Positions 7,714 through 15,794 of a DNA stretch of 44,112 nucleotides are shown here, piece after piece. Numbering within the stretch: the first letter of the stretch is position 1; every line of letters begins with the position of its first letter. The position numbers and the translations under genes are program-made. Under the pieces are notes generated by a model. The model made no database searches. It was not told the origin of the DNA and worked only from the letters and a program-made list of their open reading frames with translations. This DNA comes from HRBIN12 sp964447335 (GTDB taxonomy: Bacteria > Actinomycetota > UBA4738 > HRBIN12), in contig CAYUSA010000025.1 in assembly GCA_964447335.1 (NCBI GenBank), forward strand, positions 1 to 44,112, in the 5' to 3' direction.

Positions 7714-7719
7714 AGCGTA
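7714..7719 (-). promoter_or_regulatory. -10-like box TACGCT before lhgO
   Basis: On the minus strand TACGCT ends six bases before the GTG, so transcription would begin at or next to the start codon. No Shine-Dalgarno sequence precedes the GTG. A leaderless mRNA is inferred. Confidence 0.45.
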
Positions 7720-7838
7720 GACGCGAGCGGATTGCCCGCACGGCGCATCCTGCCGCGTCTTCCTGGAGCTGGCATCTCGATCTGCCGGCAGGATTGCAAA
7801 TGGCGCTGCCACGATCGGCGGACTGATCCATCCAGCGG

Positions 7839-7867
7839 GAAGGCCGGGCCCGATGGGCCCGGCCTTC
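7839..7867 (-). terminator. 13-bp perfect hairpin after the PxKF protein gene
   Basis: Bases 7839-7851 pair exactly with 7855-7867 around GAT. It starts 17 bases beyond the stop codon of the leftward PxKF protein gene, a normal place for a terminator. The T-run is absent, which is common in high-GC organisms. The remaining bases up to the lhgO start hold no gene that I can support. Confidence 0.7.
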
Positions 7868-7884
7868 TGTGCGCCTAGGACCGA

Positions 7885-9789
7885 TCAGCCCCGAAGGTCG
7901 AACTTGGCTGGATCGGGGATGTTCTGCCCGCCGAGGTGCACCCACACTCGGTAGGTACCGGCGCGGGTGGACAGGTCCGGATCGAGGCTGCTGACATCGA
8001 GGTTGTAGATGTACTTGCAGTCCACGATCCGGTAGTAATCCCCGCTGTCGCCCGGCTGGATGCTCTGGGCCTCGTTGACCGCCCCAGACGGGACCGGGTC
8101 GTTCTTCGACCAGCGGAGCTCGGCCTGTGGCAGGTCGCAGGTGCCCGCGAAGGGCGTGGTCGTGTCGGAGTCAACCGTCGTGGTCTCGCCTTCCGGCAGT
8201 GGCTCCCACGAGTTGCCGTCGGCCGATGCCCCAGTCAGGTCGACCACCTGGTCGCCATTGGCCCAACCGCCATCCAGCACGAGGCTTGCACGCAGGACGT
8301 TGGTCCCGCCCATGATTGCCAGGGCGTCGGCGTAGGTGCCGTACCACGGACCTCCCACTTGCGACAGGTCGAAGCGAGCGTCGGAAGAACCGATGAGGTT
8401 CTGTCCGCTGTTTGAAGCCGCTCCTGCGCAGTCGGTGAAGCTCGGGACGTCTCCAAAGTAAAGGAAGACGCTCTTGTCGTTGGAGGTGTTCCCGTCGTTG
8501 CCGACATCAACGCGGATGTACCACGCTAGAGTTCCCCCTCCGCAGTTCCCCTGCGTGAACGAATAGTCAGCGACCAGTTCGTTCAGGTCGGCGAACAGCA
8601 TCGGCGTGTTGGGCACGAACCGCAGGAACGAGTAGTCGTTGGCCGTGTTGCCTGGGTTGTCGGACCAGATCGACTGGAACACGACAGGTCCGACGGTCGT
8701 CGTGGTCTCGACCAGGGTGCGGGTCGCCGATTCCAGGTTGAACTGCACCGGGATCACGCCGCGGCGCTTCGGGAAGTTGCTCGAGCCATCGGCGTTGATC
8801 GGCGGCCGGACCCTGGCTTGGTACAGCGTCTCCGTGGTGGTGGTAGTCGTGGACGATACCGATTGCTCCGGGGAGAGGGTCCACTCGCCGTCGGAGTCGG
8901 TCGGTGGGATCGGGCCCGAGCTGAGCGAGAAGTTGTCGATCAGGAATCCGTTGCCGAGGTTGGCGGGGACGGCCACGCCGCCCGTACGGAACAGGATCGA
9001 GTCCACTGTGCGCGACGTGTCGGTGGCCTCGCAGTAGCGGAAGTAATCTTCCCACGACGTGTCGGTGTGAACCAGCGCGCCATCGACCCACACGCGCACG
9101 GCGTCGTTTCGCGGGCCCTCGAGGAAGTCCATCGTCACCTTGATCGTGTGGACGACCCCACGGTCGAGTCCGCTGGCGATAGTGGTCGAGAAGAAACCGT
9201 CGCCCGAGGCAGGGTTGCTAGCCCCCGCGTTGTCGCACCCGGTGGCAAACAGGTTGGGGGTTGTGCCGACGACGTGCTTGTCGCGGTAGTCAAAGAAGTT
9301 CACTTTTAGTCCGGTGGACGTGTCCGCCATCTGGATCCAGCTCATGCGGGCACCGTCGCCCCGGTCGGGGCTCGCCACGACCGAAAGACCAGCCTGCTCG
9401 GAGCCTGGCACGGTCGAGGCGAAGTCCCACTGCGCCTCGAAGTGAGGTTGCCGAGCGCCGCCGGACAATCCGTTGCTGTCCGCCGTTGACTCGCCGGCGT
9501 CATCCGTCAGTGACGCAGAGAACGTGTGGTCACCGAAGCTACCGCTGGTGAGGGCGTTGGAGATTCGAAGGCTCTGGCCCCCGAAACTCGCGTACCCATA
9601 GGTGTTGGAAACGACCTCGACGTCGTACCCTCCAGTCTTCGTCCACCCGAACTGACCGTTCGGGTTGCCGAGGGCGAACCCCTCGAATCCCTCGGGCCCG
9701 AGCGTGTCAGCGCCCGCGCCGCTCGCCATGATCCCGGCGACGAGCACCATGGCACCCATTGCCGCGACGAAACGTGCCCGTCTGTGCAT
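7885..9789 (-). CDS. Secreted surface protein with a PxKF-like domain
   Basis: Large exported protein (634 residues) with a signal peptide (about 1-27, MHRRARFVAAMGAMVLVAG, cleavage near GAGA-DT). Residues about 30-290 look like a beta-sandwich, lectin/LamG-type region (FEGFALGNPNGQFGW early; DAVRVWVDGALVHTDTSW later). A Thr run (about 310-317) leads to RPPINADGSSNFPKRRGVIPVQFNL (split here by wording), which matches the PxKF domain pattern of a polar Pro-Ile-Asn-Ala-Asp start and a PV-x-F core, then another beta-rich domain to the end. The ATG has AAGGAGGG upstream, directly preceded by a short G5/C5 hairpin. Codon third positions are less GC-rich than in neighbours, suggesting transfer or a fast-changing surface protein. 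Function (adhesion or carbohydrate contact) is a guess. Confidence 0.8.
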   Translation of the reverse strand: MHRRARFVAAMGAMVLVAGIMASGAGADTLGPEGFEGFALGNPNGQFGWTKTGGYDVEVVSNTYGYASFGGQSLRISNALTSGSFGDHTFSASLTDDAGESTADSNGLSGGARQPHFEAQWDFASTVPGSEQAGLSVVASPDRGDGARMSWIQMADTSTGLKVNFFDYRDKHVVGTTPNLFATGCDNAGASNPASGDGFFSTTIASGLDRGVVHTIKVTMDFLEGPRNDAVRVWVDGALVHTDTSWEDYFRYCEATDTSRTVDSILFRTGGVAVPANLGNGFLIDNFSLSSGPIPPTDSDGEWTLSPEQSVSSTTTTTTETLYQARVRPPINADGSSNFPKRRGVIPVQFNLESATRTLVETTTTVGPVVFQSIWSDNPGNTANDYSFLRFVPNTPMLFADLNELVADYSFTQGNCGGGTLAWYIRVDVGNDGNTSNDKSVFLYFGDVPSFTDCAGAASNSGQNLIGSSDARFDLSQVGGPWYGTYADALAIMGGTNVLRASLVLDGGWANGDQVVDLTGASADGNSWEPLPEGETTTVDSDTTTPFAGTCDLPQAELRWSKNDPVPSGAVNEAQSIQPGDSGDYYRIVDCKYIYNLDVSSLDPDLSTRAGTYRVWVHLGGQNIPDPAKFDLRG

Positions 9790-9992
9790 GCCACCCTCCT
9801 TGGGGGTTTGCCCCCCGGCTCCACACCGCTGGCTGGCGCAGCGGCCCTGTGAGCGGTATACACCTCCCTACGTCGACCGTGCTAGCCCGGGGGACCGACA
9901 AAGGACCGAACGGCCTACGCCCAAAGGCGGAACCCCCTGCTCGCTGGGCACGCGGCATGACGCGGCTGCAGGTCGTCTGGGAGCATCCGGGC

Positions 9993-10826
9993 ATGCCCGG
10001 GATCGACCTGCACACGCACTCGAACCGCTCGGACGGCACCTTCGAGCCGGCCGAGATCGTGCGGCGCGCGGCCGAGCGCGACCTGGAGGTCATCGCGCTC
10101 ACCGACCACGACACGACCGAGGGACTCGAGGAGATCCTCGCGGCCGGGGTCGAGCTCGGGGTCGAGGTCGTGCCCGGTGTCGAGTTCTCGGCCGAGTACG
10201 AGAAGACCTCGATCCACGTCCTGTGCTACTTCATGGACGTCGCGAACGCCGAGTTCCAGGCCGAGCTCCAGCGCCTGCGGGACGACCGCTTCCGGCGCGG
10301 CGAGCTGATGGTCGGCAAGCTCCAGGCGCTCGGCTTCCCGATCCGCTTCGAGCGCGTGGCCGAGATCGCGGGCGGCGGCAGCATCGTGCGGCCGCACGTC
10401 GCCCAGGCGATGGTCGAGGCCGGCATCGTGGACACCGAGCGCGAGGCCTTCGACCTCTACATCGCCGACGGCAAGCCGGCGCACGTGGGCAAGCACGCGC
10501 TCGACCCGGTGGACGCGGTCAAGGTCATCCTCGATGCGGGCGGGATCTGCGTGCTCGCGCACCCGGGGATGTGGGGCGACCAGACCTCGGTGCCCGAGGA
10601 GCTCATCGAGCGCATGGCCGCCGCCGGCATGCAGGGCCTCGAGGTCGACCACACCGACCACGACGAGGACAAGCGCGCGCGCTACGGCAAGCTCGCCGAT
10701 CGCCTGGACCTCATCCCGACCGGCGGCTCGGACTGCCACGGCGACCGCTACGACCCGATCCGCCTCGGCACCTCGCTGTGCCGCCCCGAGTCCTTCGCCG
10801 CCCTCCGCGCCCTCGCGACCCGCTGA
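9993..10826 (+). CDS. PHP-domain metal-dependent phosphoesterase (RNase AM/YciV-like)
   Basis: Trinuclear-metal phosphoesterase of the PHP family, 277 residues. The four PHP motifs are visible: HTHSNRSDGTFEP (H7, H9), LTDHDTTEG, CVLAHPGMWG and GSDCHGD, plus the glutamate in VVPGVEFSAEY. This architecture is shared by YciV/TrpH proteins, which are 5'-3' exoribonucleases or 3',5'-nucleoside bisphosphate phosphatases; the exact substrate is not determined here. The ATG at 9993 is preferred since MPGIDLHTHS is the family start and GGGAG lies at a usable distance; an ATG at 9957 is the alternative. It is divergent from the PxKF gene, and a bidirectional hairpin terminator follows. Confidence 0.88.
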   Translation: MPGIDLHTHSNRSDGTFEPAEIVRRAAERDLEVIALTDHDTTEGLEEILAAGVELGVEVVPGVEFSAEYEKTSIHVLCYFMDVANAEFQAELQRLRDDRFRRGELMVGKLQALGFPIRFERVAEIAGGGSIVRPHVAQAMVEAGIVDTEREAFDLYIADGKPAHVGKHALDPVDAVKVILDAGGICVLAHPGMWGDQTSVPEELIERMAAAGMQGLEVDHTDHDEDKRARYGKLADRLDLIPTGGSDCHGDRYDPIRLGTSLCRPESFAALRALATR

Positions 10827-10840
10827 GCCTCCGGGATGGC

Positions 10841-10866
10841 GAAGGGGCGGCCGGAGCCGCCCCTTC
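10841..10866. terminator. Bidirectional hairpin terminator
   Basis: An 11-bp perfect stem (10841-10851 with 10856-10866, loop CGGA) lies between the convergent PHP gene and the metalloprotease gene, 14 and 23 bases from the two stops. It is placed to end transcription from both sides. A T-rich end follows on the plus strand only weakly. Confidence 0.7.
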
Positions 10867-10889
10867 CCCGCACCTCGTGGCGCGAGCGC

Positions 10890-13082
10890 CTACGAGCCGC
10901 CCGGCTGCAGGATCGTGTTCACCCTGAGCGCGTACGGCGCGTACTGGGTCACCGTCTCCGACGAGTCGTGGTAGGTCACGATCGCCACGACCTTGCTGGC
11001 CTGCGCGCCCAGGAGGTCGTGGATCCTGTCCGCGCCAAGGAAGCCCTCGAACTCGTCGTTCAGCGTCAGCTTCGCGAGGTGGACGACCCCCTTGCCGTTG
11101 AAGGCCACGAGCTGGACCGTGAATCCCTCGACGTCGACCGGGTTGATCTGGGTCGGCGAGGACCAGCCATCGAGGGTGGAGCCGTCGGAGAGCGTGGTCG
11201 CGTCGAGCACGACATCGTCGACCCAGAACCCGGGCTCGGTCACGCCGGGGTCGGTGACGTACCGGAACGACAGGAGCACCGTCTGGCCCGCGTACGCCGA
11301 CAGGTCGCACGACTCCGCGACGAAGCCGCCGGAGTCGCCCTCGAACCCGGGGCCGAGCGGCGCCGAGATCGAGTCGTCGCACGACACGCTCTGGTAGGTC
11401 TCGCCGCCGTCGGTCGAGACCTGAACGTACGCGTAGTCGTAGCCAGGCTCGGTGATCCACTGAGCGTCGAACGTCAGCACACCGTCCACGACCGCAACCT
11501 CCTGCACGATGGCGCGGTCGAGGTTGTCCCCGGCACCCGAGTACAGCGCCGGTGCCGGACTTCCCGTCGTCGCATCCACGGTCCACTCGACGGGGAGCGA
11601 GGGCAGCTCGTCGGCGCCGTTGAACCAGATGCGCTCGACGTCCTCGAGGGGCACGACGTCCCCGTCGGTCTCCATGAGTCGCACGTAGTCGGAGCCGTTC
11701 GGCGGCGCTCCCGGGCTCGAGTAGGTCTGGTCGTTCCCCCAGTAGACCGAGCCGTGGATCAGGTCGAGCGTGTACCGGGCGTCCTTCGCCCCGACGAGGT
11801 CGGCGCCGTCGTCGAGCGCGCCGTCGACGGCCACCATGGCCGCCCAGCGGTCGATCACATCGAGGGCGCTCACGCCGCCGGCGAACCGGTCGAGCAGGTT
11901 CTGGAGCCCGTCGAGCCCGTTCTTCTTGTTCGCGTGGAGCTTCGAGAGGAGGTCCTCGCCGTACCGCTGCGCGAGATAGCCCATGAACACCCCGACCGCG
12001 CCGTAGTCGCAGAGGATCTCCGACTCGTCGTCGGTCTGGTCACCCCAGAGCGTGAGCGAGTTCTCCGGTCCGCCCGGGAACGGGAAGGGGTTGGCCTCCG
12101 TCCGTCTCGAGATGTTCCCGAGGAAGCACTGAATGCTGCTCTCGAACCCGACCTTCCCCACGCCGAGCAGCCAGTCGCCGTAGCCGGTGAGCGGCTCCGC
12201 GTACATCGACAGGCCCTCGTTCACCCACGAGGGCTCGTTCCAGTCGGAGTAGTTCTCGAGCAGGTGCTGGTACTCGTGCGCGAAGACCCCCTCGTACAGG
12301 TTCGGCCGCGACGGGGCGTGCGTGCACGGGTCGGTGCTCGGCTCGTTCGGCGGAGCGTCGCCCGTCCGGTGGAGCCAGTCCCAGCCGTCGATGTTCATGA
12401 CGAGCCGGTTGAAGTAGTAGTCGTACAGGCTCCAGTAGAACCCCGCGATGTACGAGAACGTGTTCGCGTTGTTGGTGTCGTAGAAGTTGTCGTCGCGGAA
12501 GTTGTCGACGAGCACGACGATCCGGTTCCCCTTGCCCCGGTAGTAGTCCTCGGGCAGCTCGAGGACCTCCGCGAGCGGCGCGCCCGAACCGTTCCTGGGC
12601 GGCGCCACGCTGTAGGCCTGGGACTCGATCGGGTACATGTTGCTGTCGAACTCGTCGAGCATGTACTGGACCTGCTCGTCCGTGACGAGCGTGCGGACGC
12701 CGTCGTTGCGGCAGTCACCGGTCGGGAACTCCAGGCCGGTCGAGACGTCGTCCGAGTCGCTCGCCACCCACAGCTCGGCGTGGTCTCCGACGCCGCGCAG
12801 CGTGTACTCCTTGACGTAGATCTCGCCGTTGAAGTCGTCGAGGCCCAGCCAGAACCGGGTGTCACCGATGGCCGCGGCCTGGACCGACCTCCCGTTCAGG
12901 CGCGCGACCTCTTCCGCGAGGCCCGGCGCCTGGTCCACCAGATTGGGATCCTTCACCCCCTCGAACCTGCGGATGTCGTCGATCGGGAGCCGGTTGGGCT
13001 CCGGGGAGGCGCTGCCGGCGGCGGGTACCAGAACCAACACCGTCATGAGCAGAGCCGTCATCGCGATCGCGATGCGTCGCAT
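10890..13082 (-). CDS. Secreted zinc metalloprotease (gluzincin type, M6/M30-like)
   Basis: Exported protease of 730 residues. A signal peptide covers about 1-25 (MRRIAIAMTALLMTVLVLV, then AAGSAS). The zinc site is HEYQH (H269, E270, H273) with WVNEGLSMYAE 16 residues on, where E289 is the likely third ligand, as in gluzincins such as the hyicolysin (M30) group. Residues about 500-650 (YVQVSTDGGETYQSV, FRYVTDPGVTEPGFWVDDV) resemble the beta-rich MAM-like domain found after the catalytic domain of immune inhibitor A (M6) proteases. The ATG is chosen for AAGGA upstream; a GTG four codons earlier is possible. A -10-like TAGACT is at 13132-13137. Substrate unknown; extracellular protein scavenging is the simplest guess. 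Confidence 0.85.
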   Translation of the reverse strand: MRRIAIAMTALLMTVLVLVPAAGSASPEPNRLPIDDIRRFEGVKDPNLVDQAPGLAEEVARLNGRSVQAAAIGDTRFWLGLDDFNGEIYVKEYTLRGVGDHAELWVASDSDDVSTGLEFPTGDCRNDGVRTLVTDEQVQYMLDEFDSNMYPIESQAYSVAPPRNGSGAPLAEVLELPEDYYRGKGNRIVVLVDNFRDDNFYDTNNANTFSYIAGFYWSLYDYYFNRLVMNIDGWDWLHRTGDAPPNEPSTDPCTHAPSRPNLYEGVFAHEYQHLLENYSDWNEPSWVNEGLSMYAEPLTGYGDWLLGVGKVGFESSIQCFLGNISRRTEANPFPFPGGPENSLTLWGDQTDDESEILCDYGAVGVFMGYLAQRYGEDLLSKLHANKKNGLDGLQNLLDRFAGGVSALDVIDRWAAMVAVDGALDDGADLVGAKDARYTLDLIHGSVYWGNDQTYSSPGAPPNGSDYVRLMETDGDVVPLEDVERIWFNGADELPSLPVEWTVDATTGSPAPALYSGAGDNLDRAIVQEVAVVDGVLTFDAQWITEPGYDYAYVQVSTDGGETYQSVSCDDSISAPLGPGFEGDSGGFVAESCDLSAYAGQTVLLSFRYVTDPGVTEPGFWVDDVVLDATTLSDGSTLDGWSSPTQINPVDVEGFTVQLVAFNGKGVVHLAKLTLNDEFEGFLGADRIHDLLGAQASKVVAIVTYHDSSETVTQYAPYALRVNTILQPGGS

Positions 13083-13180
13083 CCCGTCCTTCACCCCCTC
13101 TTCCCTACGGGCACGTGTCCGTACGGCCATGAGTCTAGGCCCGCCGGTCCAAGCGCCGCAAAGGACCCCGTCGGGGCCGG

Positions 13181-13213
13181 TAGCATGCGCGTGGGGTCCG
13201 CCCTCGCGGACCC
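13181..13213 (+). promoter_or_regulatory. TAGCAT -10 box and 8-bp leader hairpin before the HAD gene
   Basis: TAGCAT (13181-13186) is a -10-like box. The short leader that follows holds an exact 8-bp hairpin, 13194-13201 with 13206-13213 and loop CCTC, ending eight bases before the ATG. No ribosome-binding site is seen, so the hairpin might influence initiation; this is inference. Confidence 0.4.
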
Positions 13214-13221
13214 GCGAAGCC

Positions 13222-13884
13222 ATGGGCCTGGACGTCGTATTCCTCGACATCGGCGGCGTGATCTACGACGACCGCATCTACCGGCGTGCGGTGCTGCGCG
13301 GGCTGCGGGACCTGGGGGCGCGGGTCACCGACGAGGAGTACGAGACCGCGTACGAGGAGCTGCGCCGAGCGCAGAGCGCCTCGTTCCGCGACGCGCTCGC
13401 CGATCGGTTCCTGCCACCCGAGGTCGATCGCGACGAGGTGACCCGCGCGATCGCCCCGCACTGGGCCAACCCGCCCGACGCGCTGCACAAGGACGTCCGG
13501 CCGTGCCTCGAGGCCCTGGTGGGAGCCGGGTACCGCCTGGGCATCATCGCGAACCAGCCACGCGAGGTGCGGCACGCGATGGAGCGCGACCGGCTCACCG
13601 ACTACTTCGAGTTCCTGGGCGTCTCGGACGACCTCGGCCTGGAGAAGCCGGACGTCCGCATCTTCGAGCACGCCCTTCAGGAGGTCGGCGCCGAGCCCTC
13701 GGCGTGCGCGATGGTCGGCGACCGTCTCGACTACGACGTCCGGCCGGCGAACGCGGCCGGCATGCGCTCGGTGTGGGTCCTGCGCGGCGAGGCGCCGACG
13801 GACCCGACGCCCGAGCAGCTCGCCGAGGCCCACGCGGCGATCGCCGGCCTCGAGGAGCTCCCAGAGGTGCTCGCGCGCTGGTGA
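13222..13884 (+). CDS. HAD-superfamily hydrolase
   Basis: Cytoplasmic phosphatase-like protein of 220 residues. Motif I is VFLDIGGVIYDD, with the nucleophilic Asp9; the second position is Gly rather than Asp, as in the YihX-like branch. Motif II is IIANQP, the lysine of motif III is in LGLEKPDVRIFEHAL, and motif IV is MVGDRLDYDVRPANAAGM. The region between motifs I and II is a helical cap of about 80 residues. The ATG at 13222 is the only start that puts motif I at the very N-terminus. It is convergent with the CBS gene, nine bases apart. Small sugar phosphates are common substrates in this branch, but nothing nearby picks one. Confidence 0.88.
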   Translation: MGLDVVFLDIGGVIYDDRIYRRAVLRGLRDLGARVTDEEYETAYEELRRAQSASFRDALADRFLPPEVDRDEVTRAIAPHWANPPDALHKDVRPCLEALVGAGYRLGIIANQPREVRHAMERDRLTDYFEFLGVSDDLGLEKPDVRIFEHALQEVGAEPSACAMVGDRLDYDVRPANAAGMRSVWVLRGEAPTDPTPEQLAEAHAAIAGLEELPEVLARW

Positions 13885-13893
13885 GCGAGGGGC

Positions 13894-14364
13894 CTACGAG
13901 CCCTTGCGCCGCTGGCGGCTGAGCTCGTTCGCCGCCTTCAGGGCCTTGTGGCTGCGGGCGATGTCGGGCATCTCGTGGCCGCCCGAGAGCTCCTCGGAGG
14001 CCCACCGCGTGAGGTCGCGGATGGAGATGATGCCGACCACCTTGCCGTGTGTGTCGGTCACCGGGAGGTGCCGGATGCCGCGGATCATCATGTGCTCGGC
14101 CGCCTCGGCGATGTCGGTCTTCGGCGAGACCGTCTCCAGGTCCCGCCGCGTCATACCGAGCGCGACCTTCACCTCATGCGGGTCGCCGCCCGCCGCGATG
14201 AGGTTCACGATGTCGCGCTCGGTCACGATGCCGGACAGCTTCGTGCCGTCGAGCACGACCACAGACGAGATCCCGTGCAGGCGCATGAGCTTCGCCACGT
14301 CCGCGAACGTGTCCTGGGGCCTCGCCGTCCTCACGGGCGTGTGCATGATGTCGCCGACCTGCAT
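13894..14364 (-). CDS. CBS-domain pair protein
   Basis: A 156-residue stand-alone CBS pair (Bateman module), likely to bind adenine nucleotides and act as an energy sensor. CBS1 spans about 7-60 (IMHTPVRTARPQDTFADVA, SGIVTERDIV) and CBS2 about 74-128 (SPKTDIAEAAEHMM, RHLPVTDTHGKVVGIISIRDL). The C-terminal tail is basic (KALKAANELSRQRRKGS). It resembles mycobacterial Hrp1 in layout. AGGTGA precedes the ATG, and a -10-like TAGGCT (14404-14409, minus strand) gives it its own promoter, separate from the upstream tldD-tldE pair. Partner unknown. Confidence 0.88.
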   Translation of the reverse strand: MQVGDIMHTPVRTARPQDTFADVAKLMRLHGISSVVVLDGTKLSGIVTERDIVNLIAAGGDPHEVKVALGMTRRDLETVSPKTDIAEAAEHMMIRGIRHLPVTDTHGKVVGIISIRDLTRWASEELSGGHEMPDIARSHKALKAANELSRQRRKGS

Positions 14365-14403
14365 CGCGGGGTCACCTCCGTGTCGGGGAAGCCGGGAGGC
14401 GGA

Positions 14404-14409
14404 AGCCTA
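14404..14409 (-). promoter_or_regulatory. -10-like box TAGGCT before the CBS gene
   Basis: TAGGCT on the minus strand, about 40 bases before the ATG and in the gap after tldE. The transcript would have a short leader with the AGGTGA ribosome-binding site. Confidence 0.4.
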
Positions 14410-14444
14410 CCGCACGACCCCGCGACCTCGCCAGGGCCGGCGCG

Positions 14445-15794
14445 CTAGTGGTTGGAACGGCCGGTGAACTGGAAGCGCTCGACGCGCAGCGCCGGCACGC
14501 GGCTCGCCGAGAAGAAGAACTCGCTCGCGAGCTCGGTCTCGCGGCCGATCATCGTCGTGTTCGAGAGCGCCTCGAGGATCGACTGCGTGAAGCGGAAGTT
14601 CTTCAGCGGGCGCGTGACCTTGCCGCCTTCGATGAGGAAGGTGCCGTCGCGCGTCATGCCCGTGATGACCGATTCGACCGGGTGCACGATGTTCGAGTAG
14701 TGGAACCGCGAGACGAGCACGCCGTGCTCGGTCGCGGCGATCATGTCCTCGAGCGTCGCGTCGCCCGGCTCCATGAACAGGTTGAGGGGGAAGGGGCCGT
14801 CCGGGTTCGGGGGCGGCAGGGCGTGGCCCGTGGTCTGCTTGCCGACCAGCTTGGCGGTCCGCAGGTCGTAGACGGCGTCGAGGAACACGCCGTCCCGGAT
14901 CAGGTCCACGCGACGGCGGGGCACGCCCTCGAAGTCGAACGGGATGCCGAGCGTGCCCGGCGCGGTGGCGTCGTCGTAGATCGTCACCGAGGGCGCGGCG
15001 ACCTGCTGGCCCTCGCGGCCGGAGAAGCACGAGCGGCCCTCGGCGAGCGAGCGTCCGCCGAAGCCGACCCACGCGAGGAACCCGATGAGCGTCGAGACGG
15101 CCGCGGGCTCGAGCACGACCGTATAGCGACCGGGCTCGAGGGCCTCGGAGCGTTGCGAGGCAACGGCCTTGCCGGCGGCACGGCGGCCGATGGCCTCGGC
15201 GTCGAGCTCACGGACGGCGACGGTGAAGGTCTCCGCGAAGCCGCTGCCGCCGTCGCCGCCCGTCATCACGGTGGTGAGCGACGCCTGCGACGACGGCGCC
15301 CAGCAGAACTGGCCTTCGGTGTTGGCGACGGCGACCTCGGAGGCCATCGTCTCGAGCGCGCCGGCGGCGGTGAAGCCCTCGGGGCACTGCGCGATGAGCA
15401 TCGCGACGCCCTCGGCGCGCTCCTCGGGCGTGGTCGAGGCGGTCGCCTCGTCGAAGCCGTCGCGCTCGGGGACGGGTTGCTTCGGCGCGAGGCCGGGGAA
15501 CAGCAGGTCGGGTGAGACGACCGAGGCCATCTCGAGCGCGCTCTCGGCCGCGCGGCGCGCGCCCTCGCGCGAGAACTCGTTCGTCGCGGTCACGCCGATG
15601 CGCCCGCCGCTCACGACCCGGACGCGCACGCCGGTGTCCTCGCGCCACGTGCTCTGGTGGATCGCCGAGGAGGCGAACCGCGTGAGCCCACCCCACTCGT
15701 GCATGAACAGGACCTCGACGCCGTCGGCGCCCGGCAGCTCGAGGGCCGCTTCGGCGACGCGCCGGACCTCGTCCGGACCGATGATCCCGGGCAT
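14445..15794 (-). CDS. tldE: TldE/PmbA-family protease subunit
   Basis: Partner subunit of the TldD/TldE metalloprotease, which degrades unfolded or modified peptides; in enterobacteria it matures microcin B17 and degrades CcdA. The 449-residue protein has the U62/PmbA layout with REDTGVRVRVVSGGRIGV near residue 50, the middle beta region, and the C-terminal GDATLEDMIAATEHGVLVSRF and SVITGMTRDGTFLIEGGKV. It lacks the HExxxH zinc motif, as expected for TldE, which is the catalytically silent half. The ATG overlaps the tldD stop by one base (TGATG), showing translational coupling. No peptide precursor gene that could be its substrate is visible nearby. Confidence 0.92.
   Translation of the reverse strand: MPGIIGPDEVRRVAEAALELPGADGVEVLFMHEWGGLTRFASSAIHQSTWREDTGVRVRVVSGGRIGVTATNEFSREGARRAAESALEMASVVSPDLLFPGLAPKQPVPERDGFDEATASTTPEERAEGVAMLIAQCPEGFTAAGALETMASEVAVANTEGQFCWAPSSQASLTTVMTGGDGGSGFAETFTVAVRELDAEAIGRRAAGKAVASQRSEALEPGRYTVVLEPAAVSTLIGFLAWVGFGGRSLAEGRSCFSGREGQQVAAPSVTIYDDATAPGTLGIPFDFEGVPRRRVDLIRDGVFLDAVYDLRTAKLVGKQTTGHALPPPNPDGPFPLNLFMEPGDATLEDMIAATEHGVLVSRFHYSNIVHPVESVITGMTRDGTFLIEGGKVTRPLKNFRFTQSILEALSNTTMIGRETELASEFFFSASRVPALRVERFQFTGRSNH

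Noticed and set aside
10836..13922. 1028-codon open frame on the plus strand
   Set aside because: It is antisense to the metalloprotease gene and runs on into the HAD gene in another frame; the translation is Val/Arg/Glu-rich and family-free.
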